A DNA stretch of 64,000 nt, from assembly GCA_037349315.1 (NCBI GenBank), contig JBAIAC010000033.1:12976001-13040000 (forward strand). The letters run 5' to 3'. Below are positions 1-12,403 of the stretch, one piece after another. Every line of letters begins with the position of its first letter. The first letter of the stretch is position 1. Both the position numbers and the translations under genes were made by a program. Origin of the DNA: Chelydra serpentina (lineage: Eukaryota > Chordata > Testudines > Chelydridae). The notes under the pieces are model-generated. The model searched no databases, was not told where the DNA came from, and worked only from the letters and a program-made list of their open reading frames with translations.

Positions 1-1165
1 TTGGTCTATGTTTATTGAAGAGAATCTCAACAGGTGACTTGATCAGTCTGTAGGTACCTACACAGGAAGAAGATTTCTAATATTAGAGGACTCCTTTGTC
101 TCAGTCAAGCAGTGTTACAAGATCCGATGGCTGAAAGATTGTTAGAAAACTTCAAAATGGAAATAAGATGACCATTTGTATAGTGAGGGCAACTAAACCA
201 TTGAACAGTTTACCAAGAGAGATGGGAAATTATTCATCACTTGAAGTCTTTGAAGATCTCTAAACGATATACTCTAATTCAGTCACAAATTATTGGGCTT
301 GATGCAGGCATTATTGGTGAAATACCATGATTCTCATTATGTAGGAGGTCCAGATTAGCTGATCAGAATGGTCCCTTTTTGCTTTAAAATCTATGAATCC
401 ACAATGCACATCACAGATAAAACAGGGTTATTATCCACAAAATACCATGAAAGCTCGAGTTCATTGATCCATCCCACTCTTTCATATGCTACACACAGCA
501 TAAATGCAAACTATTTTTTATTCTTGGAAGCTGAGTTACTTTAAAGTATTGGAACATTATTTAGTGTGTCACTTGTATATGGCCTGGCAAGAAAAGACCC
601 TTCTGTTTTTTAAAACACGTGGTGGTGGCAGTGGTTGTTTTATTATTAATAGAAAAAATATTAATCCACTATATTGCTGCTAACATTACTAATGTGTTCT
701 CTTTCTGTTTTCTTTTTAGCTTCCCCTTTCTCCTATATCCTGCTAGTGTGAGATCTCTGTCTCTCCCTCGCCCCATCTTTATCCATCGTCAATTATTTCT
801 CCTTTCCTATACTTTCTCCATGATACTGGTGTTCCATGGAACCAGCGAGTTCTCCTGAGTAGCAGCTTGTCAAAGCATCTACAGATCTGCCTCCTCCTGA
901 CTAACAGTCTCGTTTAAAAGTTGAAAGAAGTATCGCTTTGAAAAAATGATGTTCAGGTGCCTGTGCAGCTTCACAGAAAGCTGTGATAAAAGGCACACAG
1001 TGAAGGTGTGCTTTGAATCACTTCCAATTTAGTTTGGAAATTGAAGGGAAAAAACCCCACACAACAGGAAAAGTAGCCTTTTGGTTTCTGAAACTTGTTG
1101 AACTGAACAGTTCCCCCCCATCCCCGAAAAGCCATTTTTAAAAAATGACAAAACTCGGCTCATTA
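1..1165. other. No gene recognised
   Basis: AT-rich intergenic or distal intronic sequence. A 79-codon open frame at 619-858 (plus) is hydrophobic and low-complexity, begins with a non-ATG codon and resembles no family I know. Confidence 0.5.
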
Positions 1166-1167
1166 AA

Positions 1168-1385
1168 GGCAGATGTGGGAGCGTGGTCTAGTTGTTAAAG
1201 CACAGAACTTGAAATTAGGTGACTTGTGTTCTGTTTCTGCTCTGTCACGGACTTCCTGTGTGACCTTGGCCAAGTCACTTGACCTCTCTGTGGCACTGTA
1301 CATGGGGTTTAATAAAACCTACCTCTTGGGAGTGTCATGAGGCTGAGTGAATTGTCCATAAAGTGTTTTATATAGCACCTTTCCT
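1168..1385 (+). repeat. MIR-like tRNA-derived SINE
   Basis: Near full-length copy. It has a tRNA-like head, then the core phrase TGTGACCTTGGCCAAGTCAC at 1259-1278, then a tail that includes AAAGTGTTTTATATAGCACC. The order and spacing match the MIR/CORE-SINE family. It is diverged and has no clear target duplication, so it is an old insertion. Confidence 0.7.
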
Positions 1386-1569
1386 CCAAATACCACAAGT
1401 CAAAAAGATAGCTCTGACCCAGATTGAGCGCTTGAAGATGTATTCATACTAGCTGGTGGTAGCAGAGCTTAAGGAAAATGTTGGCTGTTTTTTCCTTTAC
1501 ATATTTCTGCTATTTTTATACAGTAGAACTCACTTAAAGGAATACCTGGTAAAGGAATAGGAGATAAGA

Positions 1570-1730
1570 TGGATGAGAGATTTTTTATTGGGCCAACTTC
1601 TGTTGGTGAGAGAGACAAACTCTTGAATGCCCCCTTTCACCAGCAGAAGCTAGTTCAATGGAAGATATCACCTCACCCATCTCGTCTCTCTAATACCCTG
1701 GGACCCGACACAGATACAACAACACTGCAT
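1570..1730. repeat. Fold-back pair of a Penelope-like terminal repeat
   Basis: The left arm (1570-1626) contains a form of TTTTATTGGACCAACTTCTG. The right arm (1637-1729) contains the same sequence in reverse orientation and runs on into ACAACAACACTG. The repeat recurs at 3484, 41543, 46414, 46908 and 62546. The Penelope-like assignment is an inference from its CTGAAGA...GAAA structure and its habit of forming inverted partial dimers. Confidence 0.5.
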
Positions 1731-3483
1731 ACAACAATATTAAAGGAATAGACATTTTAAAGGAATACATTACTCCCCATACTTAACTGTACATTCCCAT
1801 ACCAAAAACTTTTGAGTTAATGTTTTAGACTACAGATCGCGGTTATGCAAAAGATAAAAGCAAAGAATTACAACTGTTCTGCAGTTCCCTCTTCCTGCTC
1901 ATGGTGGTGGGAGGGAACCTATGCCGTCTGCCACTTCCTGGGTAGAATTTTGTTATCTTAGCTCAGTCAGGGTTCAATTCCTGACTCCTTTTTCCTGTCT
2001 TTTGTTTTTGTTTTGTTCTAAAAACAAACCTTTCTTTATGAATTTTCTGTTTGGCACATCACACCTCTACTGCCTGGAATGGTGGATCCAAAACCAAAAG
2101 CCCAGCCTGTCTTGTAATGGACTAATTTCCTTCAAAGATGGCCATAGGTGCTCACTGTTTTGCCTTGTGAGAGCCATGTGCCTAATTACTGCTTGGTCTG
2201 CCCCTATCTATGGACACCTGTTTAAACTTTATCATCTGAGAGCAATCCATGAAGTGCACCTCCATTCCTTCAGATTGGACACTGAGCTCCAGAATGGACT
2301 GTCCACGAAGACCCAGTTTCAGTATCCCGGATATCCACGATCAGTATTGGAAAGAGACCAGCCCAGCGCTAGCAGGGTAAGAGTCATGTCTGCCAAAACC
2401 CAGGTCTGCTCCCATGGCATCTGTGGCACTATAGGCTGGTACTGCCTCTCAACTCAGAGGCAGGGAAAGAACAGCTCATTGCACTAAGCACAGCTCCCAA
2501 GACAAGAGACGCTGAGGCTACTAGCCTTCCCTCTCTTCCCAGAAGCATAACACACAATCCTCTCAAGTGTCACTGTGTCAGCTTCTGGTTCAACACTGAA
2601 GGGCTTTGAGACAACTACAGTACTTACATCTTTATTTTTATCAGGCTTGACTGGAATAATCACCAACCGATGTGTCCTACAGGCTATCTCCAGAGTGTAC
2701 CCCACCAGTTCCAATCCCTGTCCACTTCCCACCTTCCTTACCTGCCCTCTTCAGGGATGCTTTTCCCAGAGGAATAACTGAAAGAGGAGGTGGCTTCCCA
2801 GACTCTGCTTTTGGATATCACACTTCCACAAATTAATTAATTAAAATAAAAAGGAGCACTAGCCTTCTCCTAACTGCAATGGGAAGCTTCACAAACCCAG
2901 GAGGGGCTTATTTCTGGAGTCAACATAATCTGATTTTCCTGACTGTCCAAACTGCACAAACATTTTTTAGTTCTAAGATAGTAACAATGTAGGACTTTTT
3001 TTTTTCTTATTCTGTTAACTAGAGTGTGTCTGACATTTTCTATTGTTTGATTTCCTGGTTGCTAAATTATGAAATTAGCAATAAAATTAAACTTTGTTAT
3101 TTTACGGATTGCATAAGACAATGTTTGGGTAGATTTTTGGGTAACATCAGTTTCAAATAATACCAGGTTCATAGGTATTTGATAATTCAATGTGCAAAGG
3201 CATTTACCCTTCCCATCTGCTGCTTTTTTTTTTTTAATGCTCTTTGCAAGGTCTATGGAGGTTTTAAGCTTTAATCTTTGTTACAAGCTTTTCAAGCTGT
3301 TGTTCACCTTTTTAGATGAAAAGCACTACAGGCTTATAGTTGGAAATATGAGATTCTTTGCTACACATTGAATTCAGATTCAGTTCAAGCCACTTCTGCT
3401 GTAAGCTGCCTTGTTATATTGAAGGAGAAACTACAGATCAGACAAAAATTTTCAGAACACATTAACATCTTACAATCATTTTT
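1731..3483. other. No gene recognised
   Basis: Contains an ATG-initiated 188-codon open frame at 1921-2487 (plus). Its predicted protein is rich in Cys, Ser and aromatic residues, shows no domain I recognise, and has no clear splice or polyadenylation context. It is probably a chance frame. Confidence 0.4.
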
Positions 3484-3521
3484 TGTGTTGTTGTAGCCAC
3501 GTTGGTCTCTCTAATCAGTTT
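3484..3521 (-). repeat. Penelope-like repeat fragment
   Basis: Short fragment reading GTTGTTGTAGCCACGTTGGT, the outer end of the repeat found in longer form at 46908 and 62546. Confidence 0.45.
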
Positions 3522-3914
3522 TTTGTCAGTTAATGGAGCTATTCTTAGTCATGGTTTCAGAACAATTGTAAAATAATGGAGCAGTGATGCATGGCAGAAT
3601 GATTGTGTTAAATCACTCATTTTGTATTCCGTTAGAAATCTGAGATAAATTTGGATAAGCTACATTTTATATAAAGTATAGTTCAGTGTGTTAGCCTATA
3701 GGTGGAGTGATGGCAGCTTATTAAACAACCGAATTTAAGCACTCCCTACTACTGGATAGGAAGCTCATGTTAAAATAAGTATTTTTCCTAGAGACAAATA
3801 TTCTAGCAACGAACCAGCTAATGTATCCATATACCACTACCCTCCATTAGATGCAATCAAAACTACTCAACTATGTGTCATAGTCTACTCATTTCCATAA
3901 TTAATGGGAATGCT

Positions 3915-3995
3915 CCTGTAATGTAACTGGTAGAAGCCTATACTTTTGGAGCAGGGGGACCTGAGTTCTACTCCTGCTGTTGCTGTGAAGTTCCA
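3915..3995 (+). repeat. MIR-like SINE 5' fragment
   Basis: Contains a diverged version of the tRNA-related head followed by GGGGGACCTGAGTTCTACTC, as in the 1168 copy. The conserved core and tail are missing. Confidence 0.4.
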
Positions 3996-6365
3996 TTTGG
4001 CTATGGTGTTGAAGACAACCATGAATTCTTACATGGCTAGAGATGTGTTACAATATGCATTATATACTGCTTCATTTTGAAGTAAACAATAATGCAATTT
4101 ATTGCTTTATCATACTATTCTGTACTTTTGGATAGATTAAAGCAAATATGCTGTTAATAAATTTTGCTTGCATCATGTCAACCAATTTTTAAAAAACATT
4201 ATGCATGTGAGCATGGGCTGTGATCTATTGCTGGATGGTGCAAAATTATTTTGAGTGATTTATTTTAGACAATAGGATTTGATAAAATAGAAAATGTCAG
4301 TACATATCTACATCTTCAGGTTAGAAAATGTGGCTGGGTTATTATAAATCAAACATTGAACATGTTACTGTCGAATTGCACTTTATTGAACTGCGAAAGC
4401 ATTGCAAGAATTGCACATTCATTCCAAAGGCCTTCACAAATTATGCCCAACTTCATCTGAGCTGTGCCAGTATCTGAAAGGCCCCCATACAATGAACTGA
4501 TTGTTACTCTCGATACATAACTGAAGAATGAGACACTAAGTCATGCTGGCTATGATTTGAACATGTCATTCCAGAGTTTTATACCTCTTTCTGAGACCAC
4601 TAATCTAATCTCTACAAAGCAATCTTATTCTGTAATTAGCCTGATACGTCTTGGGGTGTTCATCTCTCCCTGTGGCAATACTAATCTACTTTCTCCTGGT
4701 ATCATTTGAGAAGAGTAATAACCAACTCCCTTGCCTCTGAAGACTTGCTTCCCCCTCTTTTAAGGGCTGAAGTTAGCATCCTTTCTTCTGGAGTATCCAA
4801 CAGTGCTTGCCCCTAGTGTAACAGTCTGTACATCCAACTCCAGTTATCAACCTTTATTTGGGATCTCTTTATTTTGATAGAAAATAAAGAGAATGTCCAA
4901 ATGAATGTTTGCAAATAAACACATCTATTCTAACAAAAATACTGCTAGATGTGTAAAAAGCTTATGTTAAAGTAGGGAAACATTACCTACAACATAAACG
5001 ATGTAGATTTCTCTCTCCCTGTTTACAGTTTGTTGGGGCTTATCCTAACTTCTAGGAAACTGACAAAATTCTGTGTTCACTATCCCAGTAGGAAAGAAGT
5101 GTGCGCTTTGTTCAAATGTTTGCAAGAATATTGACTGCATTTATTAAAAAGTTTCTTGCAATCCAGTTGACTAAATGTGACCATCAGAGGAAGAGGAGGC
5201 ATCTCATTAAAGCGTATTAGTATCTTGTTTTTCCATCACAATATGTGGGAAGATAAGGAATTTGTTTTAACTCTTCATACGTACAATTCAAACTTTGTTA
5301 ATCTGCCATATTGCAAATGACAATGCTGCTTACTGTACTCCATAGATCAACAAACATTTTGCAAAACAATCCAGCTGCTTCTCTGACATTTCTGCTGTAT
5401 TGTGTTCAGTTACAACAGGATCCTTCTTTATGCTTTTAGTACTACAGTATCTAGTGGTGCCAGGAAGCTTTCGGTTTCCCTCAAAAAGAAAAACAAGGAT
5501 GCAGGAAAGACACCGCCTTAGTTGTGCACAATTACTCAGCTCCGGTTCTGTGACCAGTAAAACAATTCCTTTATATTTCTACATAAACACACTTTTTTTT
5601 CTGGAAGGAGCTTGCCTAGCTTTGAGAGTTGAAAGTAAATATAATTTGAAGTTAGACATTTGGTTTATCTCATGCTCAGTCACAATAGCCTGTAATCATT
5701 AATTACCCATTGATCATTTTTTGAGACTACTAAATAATTCAAATGAATTTAAACACATAAAATGGAAGCTGTAAGACCAGAAACATAAAAACATCCTGAA
5801 GCCAGACACTGAGTGCTGTTTTAAAACATTTATTGAGAGAAAAAGAAAGGCACTTAAACTACATTGGATTTCTTAGATTTCACTTTTAAAAATGCTTTGC
5901 TCAATGGCTCCTGCCCTACCTGTTTTCCCATTTGGACGAACTTTATGATTACCTTGGCCTTTCCAGACCATCAAAGCTTTTGTCTGGAGCTCTCTAAAGT
6001 GACTTTGGAACTGAAGTAAAGATTGGAGAGACCTGAACACTGAGCTGCTTTCCGACCCTTTATATATTTAACTGTTATGGGACAGCTCTTTATATGGAGA
6101 AAATGCATAATGGTTGGGTGTTGTATAAATGTTCCATTGGTATAAGTTTGGGATGAGTGTATTAGCCCCAACTGTTTATACGGAGAGAATGCATAATAAC
6201 TATTCATGATTAAAGCTGATCAGATGTGAGTAAACAGACATCCCAGCTAACTCTGTTGAGGGTTCAAGTCACAATTCAAAGGTGAAGTTTGAGGCTTAGA
6301 ACCTCACCCCTGCTCTGTTAGCTTTAGCTGGGTAAAAGGGCTGGAGCAGTGTACAGGGGCTCACA
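3996..6365. other. No gene recognised
   Basis: AT-rich single-copy-looking sequence with no exon-like frame bounded by good splice sites. The 100-codon frame at 5400-5702 matches no family I know. Confidence 0.45.
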
Positions 6366-6581
6366 GGATATGTTAACACTGCAATTAAAAAACCCACGGC
6401 ACCAAGTCTGAGCCCAGGTCAGCTGACTCGGATTCTCAGGGCTCAGGCTGTGGGACTATGAAATAGTAGTATAGATGTTCAGGCTCAGGCTGGAGTCAGG
6501 GCTCTGAGACCCTCCCCATGCCTCAAGTCAGCTGACCTGGATCAGCTGCAGCTGACCTTTTATGGCAGTGCAGACATGCCC
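6366..6581. mobile_element. Diverged Harbinger-type MITE
   Basis: The left end (GGATATGTTAACACTGCAAT) and the right end (GGCAGTGCAGACATGCCC) are mutated versions of the GGGTATGTCTACACTGC terminus also seen at 12855, 13539 and 55194. The interior has the same internal phrases (GTCAGCTGACTCGG, CTCAGGCTGGAGTCAGGGCT). No target duplication survives. It is non-coding; the 87-codon frame on the minus strand nearby is not a gene. Confidence 0.6.
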
Positions 6582-6934
6582 TAAATGTCCTGGTTGCATC
6601 CTTGGGAGGACTCCCTTGATGCAGATAGTATGGAAGACTGCTGTAAGGCTGCCCTTTGAGGACCCCATCTCAAGCCCTGGTTCAGGACAGGAGATGTACT
6701 GGGGTTTGCACTGGCAGGGGTAGAAGAAGCATGTCTGGGGCCAGGCCACATTGCTGAGCACTATGATATACTGGGCAGCTCTGAGGTGCATAGGGCAACC
6801 TAGGGAGCCTTTTAGGACTTATGTTCCAGGCCTTAAAGGCACCTTAGCCTGTCTCCCTTTGAGCTGTGAGTTCTGTATTGTGCCTCTTAGATGCAGCATG
6901 GAATTTCTAAAACTAAACCTGTATGTTTAGTTAC

Positions 6935-7025
6935 ACTGTAAGCTCTTTGGGGCAGGAGTTGTCTTTTGTAATGTGCTTAGGTGGAGTCAGGATCTCTGGT
7001 CACCACCACAACACAAATTATTAGT
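6935..7025 (+). repeat. Ancient amniote repeat tail
   Basis: Reads TGTAAGCTCTTTGGGGCAGG and ends in an ATACAAAT-rich tail. Related copies lie at 15510-15565 (minus), 29150-29275 (plus) and 58572-58692 (minus). The class is not certain; it is probably the 3' end of an old LINE or CORE-SINE. Confidence 0.5.
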
Positions 7026-7439
7026 AATACAAATTAGCCTTTTGACTTTCAGGGAACTGGCTTGATAAACTAGTAGGATTCACTTTTTTCCCCTCCAGCA
7101 TATTCATCCATTGTTTACAGTTGGAATCCTTTTTCTATCCCACTCAAAGGATCCAGTGCTATCATCTTTAGAAATATGAACAGGAATAACTTGCAAACAG
7201 GCTGTTTGAGAAGAGCTGTAAAAAATCCAGTTGTAACGAATACTATAAATTATAGAGGTAAGTCAGAAATCTTTGGTTTGCTGCAATATCCTAACAAAAG
7301 CATTTTAAAAATCTTCCTAATAGTTTGTACGTTCTAGCTGGTAATCACAAGTTCCATGGACTGGATTCTGCACTCCATTCATTTAAACCTCCCACTGACT
7401 TCACTGGAAGTTTCCCCAAATCAGAAGGTATTGTATGTT

Positions 7440-7520
7440 TGAGTGGTGTTTAATGTGTATAGCCTGTGACAAGCTTTGAAAGATCCCTTGGGATAAAAGG
7501 TGCTATATAAATGCAAAATA
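7440..7520 (+). repeat. MIR/L2-type 3' tail
   Basis: Contains AAAGGTGCTATATAAATGCA, the usual 3' end of MIR and L2 elements. A related tail lies at 36360-36440. Confidence 0.5.
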
Positions 7521-9666
7521 TTATTCTGCTTTTGAGCTGTGTGTGCTATGCAAATGAATGTTCCGTTAATAATTCCAATCATTTTGTTGTTACAGAGAGC
7601 CTGTGAAATATACAGCATAATTCGGTAGTAGAAAGCTTATCTGAAAAACAAGTTTAAAACTCTGTTCTTAACTAGAGTCTTGGGATTTTAATTTGTATAA
7701 GGGCTGGAAGACTACTTTGATCCTCTTATTTTCAGTGGTAAAACAGAATGTTGTGTTTCTGACAGGCACATGGACTACCGATTTTTAGAAAAAATTATTG
7801 TGATCCAGACTTCATTCCAAATCAGTGAAATAACTTTTAAAGGATTACACGTGGTAATCAGTATTTGTTAATGGGAGAAGTTATAAACTGACTTCCCTTA
7901 GCTCTGAAATGACAGACTCCAAATAATGACTAATAAATCCTGAAACACATCTATATTTTAATCTATCCACTACATAATATTTCTGAAGAACTAAGAATAG
8001 ACTCAAGTGTCATTTTCTGTAATTATTAAAACCCTGACTTTAAGACTGCACATAGTTCATGACCTATGTCAAAATCGATATAGCAATAAGAAATGGAGCA
8101 GATTACAGGTTGTATTTGACTTTGATCTAACCATACTTTTTTGATATCTCTACCCTTCATTTCATTTTGTTGTTGTTTCTTTTCTTCCCTCCCCTGCATA
8201 GGAAGCCCTTACTTGGGATTACAGGATTGGGCATTTATAGGACATTTTGGATTCAATAACAAAAGATATTAAGGCTTGAGCAGATCACTGCAATTGTAGA
8301 GTATTTAGCAAAACCATCAATACTGAATGGAGCATATCACTTACAGTCAGACATGTATTTACTGGCTTCACTGGGAGTTTTGGCTATATAAAGATTGCAA
8401 GCTTGGACATTTCATCTCTTCCTTCCATTTGTATTCTTTGTGGAGCACTACAACCCCTTTTTTGCTGACACTACTCGTTTTGATTTTTGTAGTTGGAGCC
8501 ATTATTATTTAGTTCAAGGGAAGTAATTTAATTTTAAAAAACAAAGAAATAAAAAAAAAAGCTAGCACTGCTGCTTTCCTATCTTTAAATGGATGAGCCA
8601 ATTACAGGAGGAAAAACTACCTCATATGTTAAATTACACACGCTTCAAAATGAATACAGAAGAAACCAAAAGACAAAGGATTTTAAGGATTCAAAATAAG
8701 AATTTGGAAAACCTACTCCGATTCCTTCAGTGGAATGAATCACATTAGCTTTGCTAACTGAAGGTCACACACAACCATAAATCCTTAGTAAAAGGGCTAG
8801 CTCATAAACTATTCTTTTACACTTGGCTTCCTACTAATAGCTACTAGAAATGAATTATGTGGCCCAATTATTATGTACATGGTAATAGCTGACATTGTAT
8901 AACATTTGCAATTTTCCATTATACCAAATAAGCAAAAATTCAAATGTAAAATGCCAATACATACAGCCATTTTCCAATACAAAGTGCTTCCTTTTCATGG
9001 CTCTTTAGTTTTGTCTGATGCTTATGAGTGCGATTCTCCTTTTCTGTTCAGTCTAAGCACTCATGATTCAGCTGGTGGTTTTTCAGTATGCAAAATGGAT
9101 GCACTCAATCTGTTTGCAGGTGCACTCAAGGAGGCCCACTGAAAATCTGACCCATCTGAGCAGGCTTTGTGAATGGCCCTAGTGGCCTTGTTGCATTTTG
9201 CACTATAGTGTGCAGCAGCTCCAGGTTTAGGAATGACTGTAGCTTGCTTCTCCTGAGCAGGTGGAACTTTGGAGTTTCACAGAAAGGAGACTGTTGGGTT
9301 CATGGCAGGATGGCCACAGGTCCATGACTCTTGAACTGAACAGCAACATTACAGGAAGCGCTAGTCAGCTACTTTCCTAGCAAAAGGAAAATGCTGTGAC
9401 TATCCCTGTCGAAGTGAGAAAGTTCATGAGGAGAACAGTTCTCAACCCTAGAAGAAAATGGACAGAGATCCTTAAAAGCTTCAGTTGCAGGGAGAGGTAA
9501 ATCAGTGCAAAATGTTTAAACTGTAAATGTTACAAATGTACTAACTAAAGCATGTGAGTGCCTTCTGGGACATAGGTTCCTTGTACTGGTTTGAGTGGCA
9601 GAAACTCAGATACATAAAAAATGGAAAAACTTCAAAAGTGATTGTTATAGTCTCTGTCTGGGTATG
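7521..9666. other. No gene recognised
   Basis: AT-rich sequence without identifiable exons. The frames at 8327-8512 and 8906-9142 are short and match nothing I know. Confidence 0.45.
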
Positions 9667-9674
9667 CTAGTCAC

Positions 9675-10177
9675 CAGTGGCGTAACCAGGTTTAGAGCAC
9701 AGGGGGAGCGGCACTATAAAAAGGCGCCTCCCCGCTCCCCCTGTACTCACCCCGGCGGCGCTTTAAAGGGCCCGGGGCTGCATCCGCTGCGGAGCCCCCG
9801 GGCCTTTTAAATCCTTGCCCAAGCCCGGCTCCGGCAGCGGGGCACTTTAAAAGGCCTGCAGCGGCAGGAGCCGCGGGCCTTTTAAAGCGCACCCCGCAGC
9901 CCGGGTGTGGCAGCAGGGCGGGGCGGGGGGCGGCGCTTTAAAGGGCCGGTGGCTCCTCGCAGCGGCAGGAGCCGCCGGCCTTTTAAAGTGCCCCCTCCAG
10001 CCTGGGTCCGGCAGCGGGGCTGCGGGGGCGCTTTAAAGGGCCCGTGGCTCCCGCAGCGGCAGGAGCCACCGGCTTTTTAAAGCGCCTCCCGCAGCGGGGC
10101 TCGGGCGGTGCCTTAGCGCCGCTTCTCCTCACAGGGGGAGCAGCCGCTCCCCCTGCTCCCTCCCGGCTATGCTACTG
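9675..10177. mobile_element. Non-autonomous hAT element with internal hairpin modules
   Basis: It is flanked by a perfect 8-bp target duplication, CTAGTCAC (9667-9674 and 10178-10185), the length made by hAT transposases. The left terminus CAGTGGCGTAACCAGG matches the reverse complement of the right terminus, CAGTAGCATAGCCGGG, at 12 of 16 positions. The 503-bp interior is very GC-rich. It repeats a module of GGCGCTTTAAAGGGCC, a GCAGCGGCAGGAGCC stretch and CCTTTTAAAGCGCC, each of which can fold back on itself. It has no coding capacity; open frames across it are GC artefacts. Confidence 0.85.
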
Positions 10178-10186
10178 CTAGTCACC

Positions 10187-11907
10187 CAATGGAATAAAAA
10201 TCACCTTCATTTGTGCATTTTGTGATGGCAAATTGGACAGTCCTTTAAAGTGGATAAAAGGATTTTTTTAATAGCATAAGTATTAGGGTGGGGGTTTTGG
10301 CTAGTTATCTGAATTATTAAAATATAGCATTTGTTAAACACATTCAGTATGAACTTCAAACTTTCGACTTCAGCTGCTAACATTAAATCAAAAATAAAAC
10401 TCATCCTTTGACTATAGTTGTTGGACTTGGACCAGTCAACCTTTGAAGAAGGAGGATGTGTATTCTGTGTAAATCTGGGCTAGACTTAAACACATGGGGT
10501 GACTTGCATGCTGAATTTGAAGTTAAGATTAGGCACACGCACAAAAATAGAAGAAACTACAGTGAGGTTTAAAAAGAAATTCAGTACAAAGTTAAAGTTT
10601 ATTGCCAGCACTGTTCTTGAAGATCAAAGCTATGCTAATCTGGTCTAGATTTAATTTAATATTTTGCAGCCTCTTGTTCCCTAGCTGCATGTTTTAGGCA
10701 TTAATATTACTCATTCACTTTTACAGTAAAATACTTTTGGAAAAAAGTCCTCTGCTTTGTTGTGGCCTCCTGAGGTGGAAACTCACAGAGATGTTAAGTC
10801 TCACACTGGTTGGTCCAACTTCATTATGTTGGATGAAAGAACTGTCCTAGTCCTATCTCATAACATACAGTGCTCCCTCAATAAACTGCCTGCTCTGAGG
10901 AAGGCCATTTTACCTAGAGGTTGAAACAGTGTCCCAGATGTTCTCCTGGCCTTCTCTATATGGTACATATTGGAAGCTTCATACATACATATCTCTCTCT
11001 CTGTCTCTCTCTCTGTCTCTCTCTCTCTGTCTCTCTCTCTCTGTCTCTCTCTATATATATACACAGTATGGTGGGGAGCCTTGAAGAGGGATTTTTACTT
11101 GAGGATTACATCTGTAGAATCTGAAGTTCTTTATGGAAAATGTGCTTTACAGCCCTGTTTTGATGCAGGGGACTCAAACTTGTTCTATGAGTTGTGCTGA
11201 ATTCTATATTTAATTTTAAGCCAGGAAGTAAGTTTAAGAGTGTATTTCTCTCAACCCACAACAGAATTACCTGTGGGAGGTTGATACAAGGGTCAAGGGT
11301 AGGTTATAGCCTTTGTTGAGGTCTATACTGGGATAACTGGCAAAGTGATCCCAGCAGTATAGCTACACCAGTATGCTATAGCTGCATCCACACTTGGAAA
11401 GCTTTGCTGGTATAACAGCAAAACTGTGTTTTTGCCAGTATAGCTTAGTCCAGGTAATATTCCCAACCGCCCCACCAAAAAAAAAAAGTAAATTCTATAC
11501 GTGTATTTGTAGAAGAGCAACTATGCAAGGGGCTTTTTCCGGCGCAGCTATCGGTCACAAATGACACCTCCTCACATTCTTGATCGACAAACATCAGCAA
11601 AAGTTTATAGGGTAGCCTGGACATTTATGCAGTAACTGAACTATTGGGGCTTTGCCCGATGCCCTGAGTACAGGGTTGTGTGTATGTGCCATCCGGGAAG
11701 AGCCTCTGTCTCCTCTTGCTCCGGTAGATGGAAAATGGGGAAGGGAGGAATAACTTGCTACTGACTGCTTCCAGGTGTGGCTTGCTCCCATCCCCTGGCA
11801 TTGACTAAGGCTGTTTACACCTAAAATGCTATAGCAGCACAGCTTCTGCGCTTCCCTAGACACTCGCTACAGTGAGAGGAGGGTTCTCCCATTGTTGCAG
11901 GGATAGG
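10187..11907. other. No gene recognised; contains a microsatellite
   Basis: Intergenic sequence. Apart from the TC/TCTG microsatellite annotated separately, no exon or recognised repeat is evident. Confidence 0.45.
10981..11062 (+). repeat. TC/TCTG microsatellite
   Basis: Runs of TCTCTCTCTCTG interrupted at intervals, opening with CATA repeats and ending in a TATATATA tract. The Arg/Glu-rich and Ser/Leu-rich frames across it are artefacts. Confidence 0.95.
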
Positions 11908-12088
11908 GGGAGGGATGGCTCAATGGTTTGAGCATTGGCCTGCTAAACCCAGGGTTAAGAGTTCAATCCTTGAGGGGGCCATTTAGGGATCTGGGGCAAA
12001 AATTGGGGATTGGTCCTGCGTTGAGCAGGGGGTTGGACTAGATGACCTCCTAAGGTTCCTTCCAAGCCTGATATTCTATGATTCTATG
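11908..12088 (+). mobile_element. Turtle tRNA-derived Pol III SINE
   Basis: The head GGGAGGGATGGCTCAATGG carries an A-box-like segment, and AAGAGTTCAATCCTTGA is a B-box-like segment. The body is followed by a CR1-like 3' end: GGTTGGACTAGATGACCTCC, then ATTCTATGATTCTATG. This is the cryptodiran turtle Pol III SINE layout, which borrows the CR1 tail for retrotransposition. It is essentially full length, and the hAT element at 12093 begins 5 bp after its tail. Confidence 0.9.
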
Positions 12089-12092
12089 CAGT

Positions 12093-12395
12093 CAGGGGCG
12101 GCTCCAGACACCAGCGCAGCAAATGCGTGCCTGGTGCAGCAAGCCCCGGGGGGCAGCCTGCCGGTCGCTGTGAGGGCGGCAGTCAGGCAGCCTTCAGTGG
12201 CGTGCCTGCGGGAAGTCTGCCGGTCCCGCGGTTTCGGCGGCAATTCGGCGGCAAGCACGCCGAAGGCGCAGAACCGGCAGATCACCCACAGAAACGCCAC
12301 CAAATCTGTGTGACCAGCGGACCGTCTGCAGGTATGCCACTGAAGGCCACCTGACTGCCATGCTTGGGGTGGCAAAAAACATAGAGCCACCCCTG
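12093..12395. mobile_element. Non-autonomous hAT element, CAGGGGCGGCTCC family
   Basis: The left terminus is CAGGGGCGGCTCCAGAC; the right terminus, reverse-complemented, is CAGGGGTGGCTCTATG. The flanking 8-mers TATGCAGT (12085-12092) and GTTGCAGT (12396-12403) agree at 6 of 8 positions, fitting an aged hAT duplication. Relatives with the same terminus lie at 46152, 49124 and 60677 (minus). Non-coding. Confidence 0.8.
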
Positions 12396-12403
12396 GTTGC
12401 AGT

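Noticed and set aside
1921..2487. 188-codon ATG-initiated frame
   Set aside because: It resembles no family, has a composition typical of random AT-rich sequence, and shows no exon or polyadenylation context.
10858..11200. Arg/Glu-rich and Ser/Leu-rich frames
   Set aside because: They are translations of a TC/TCTG microsatellite.
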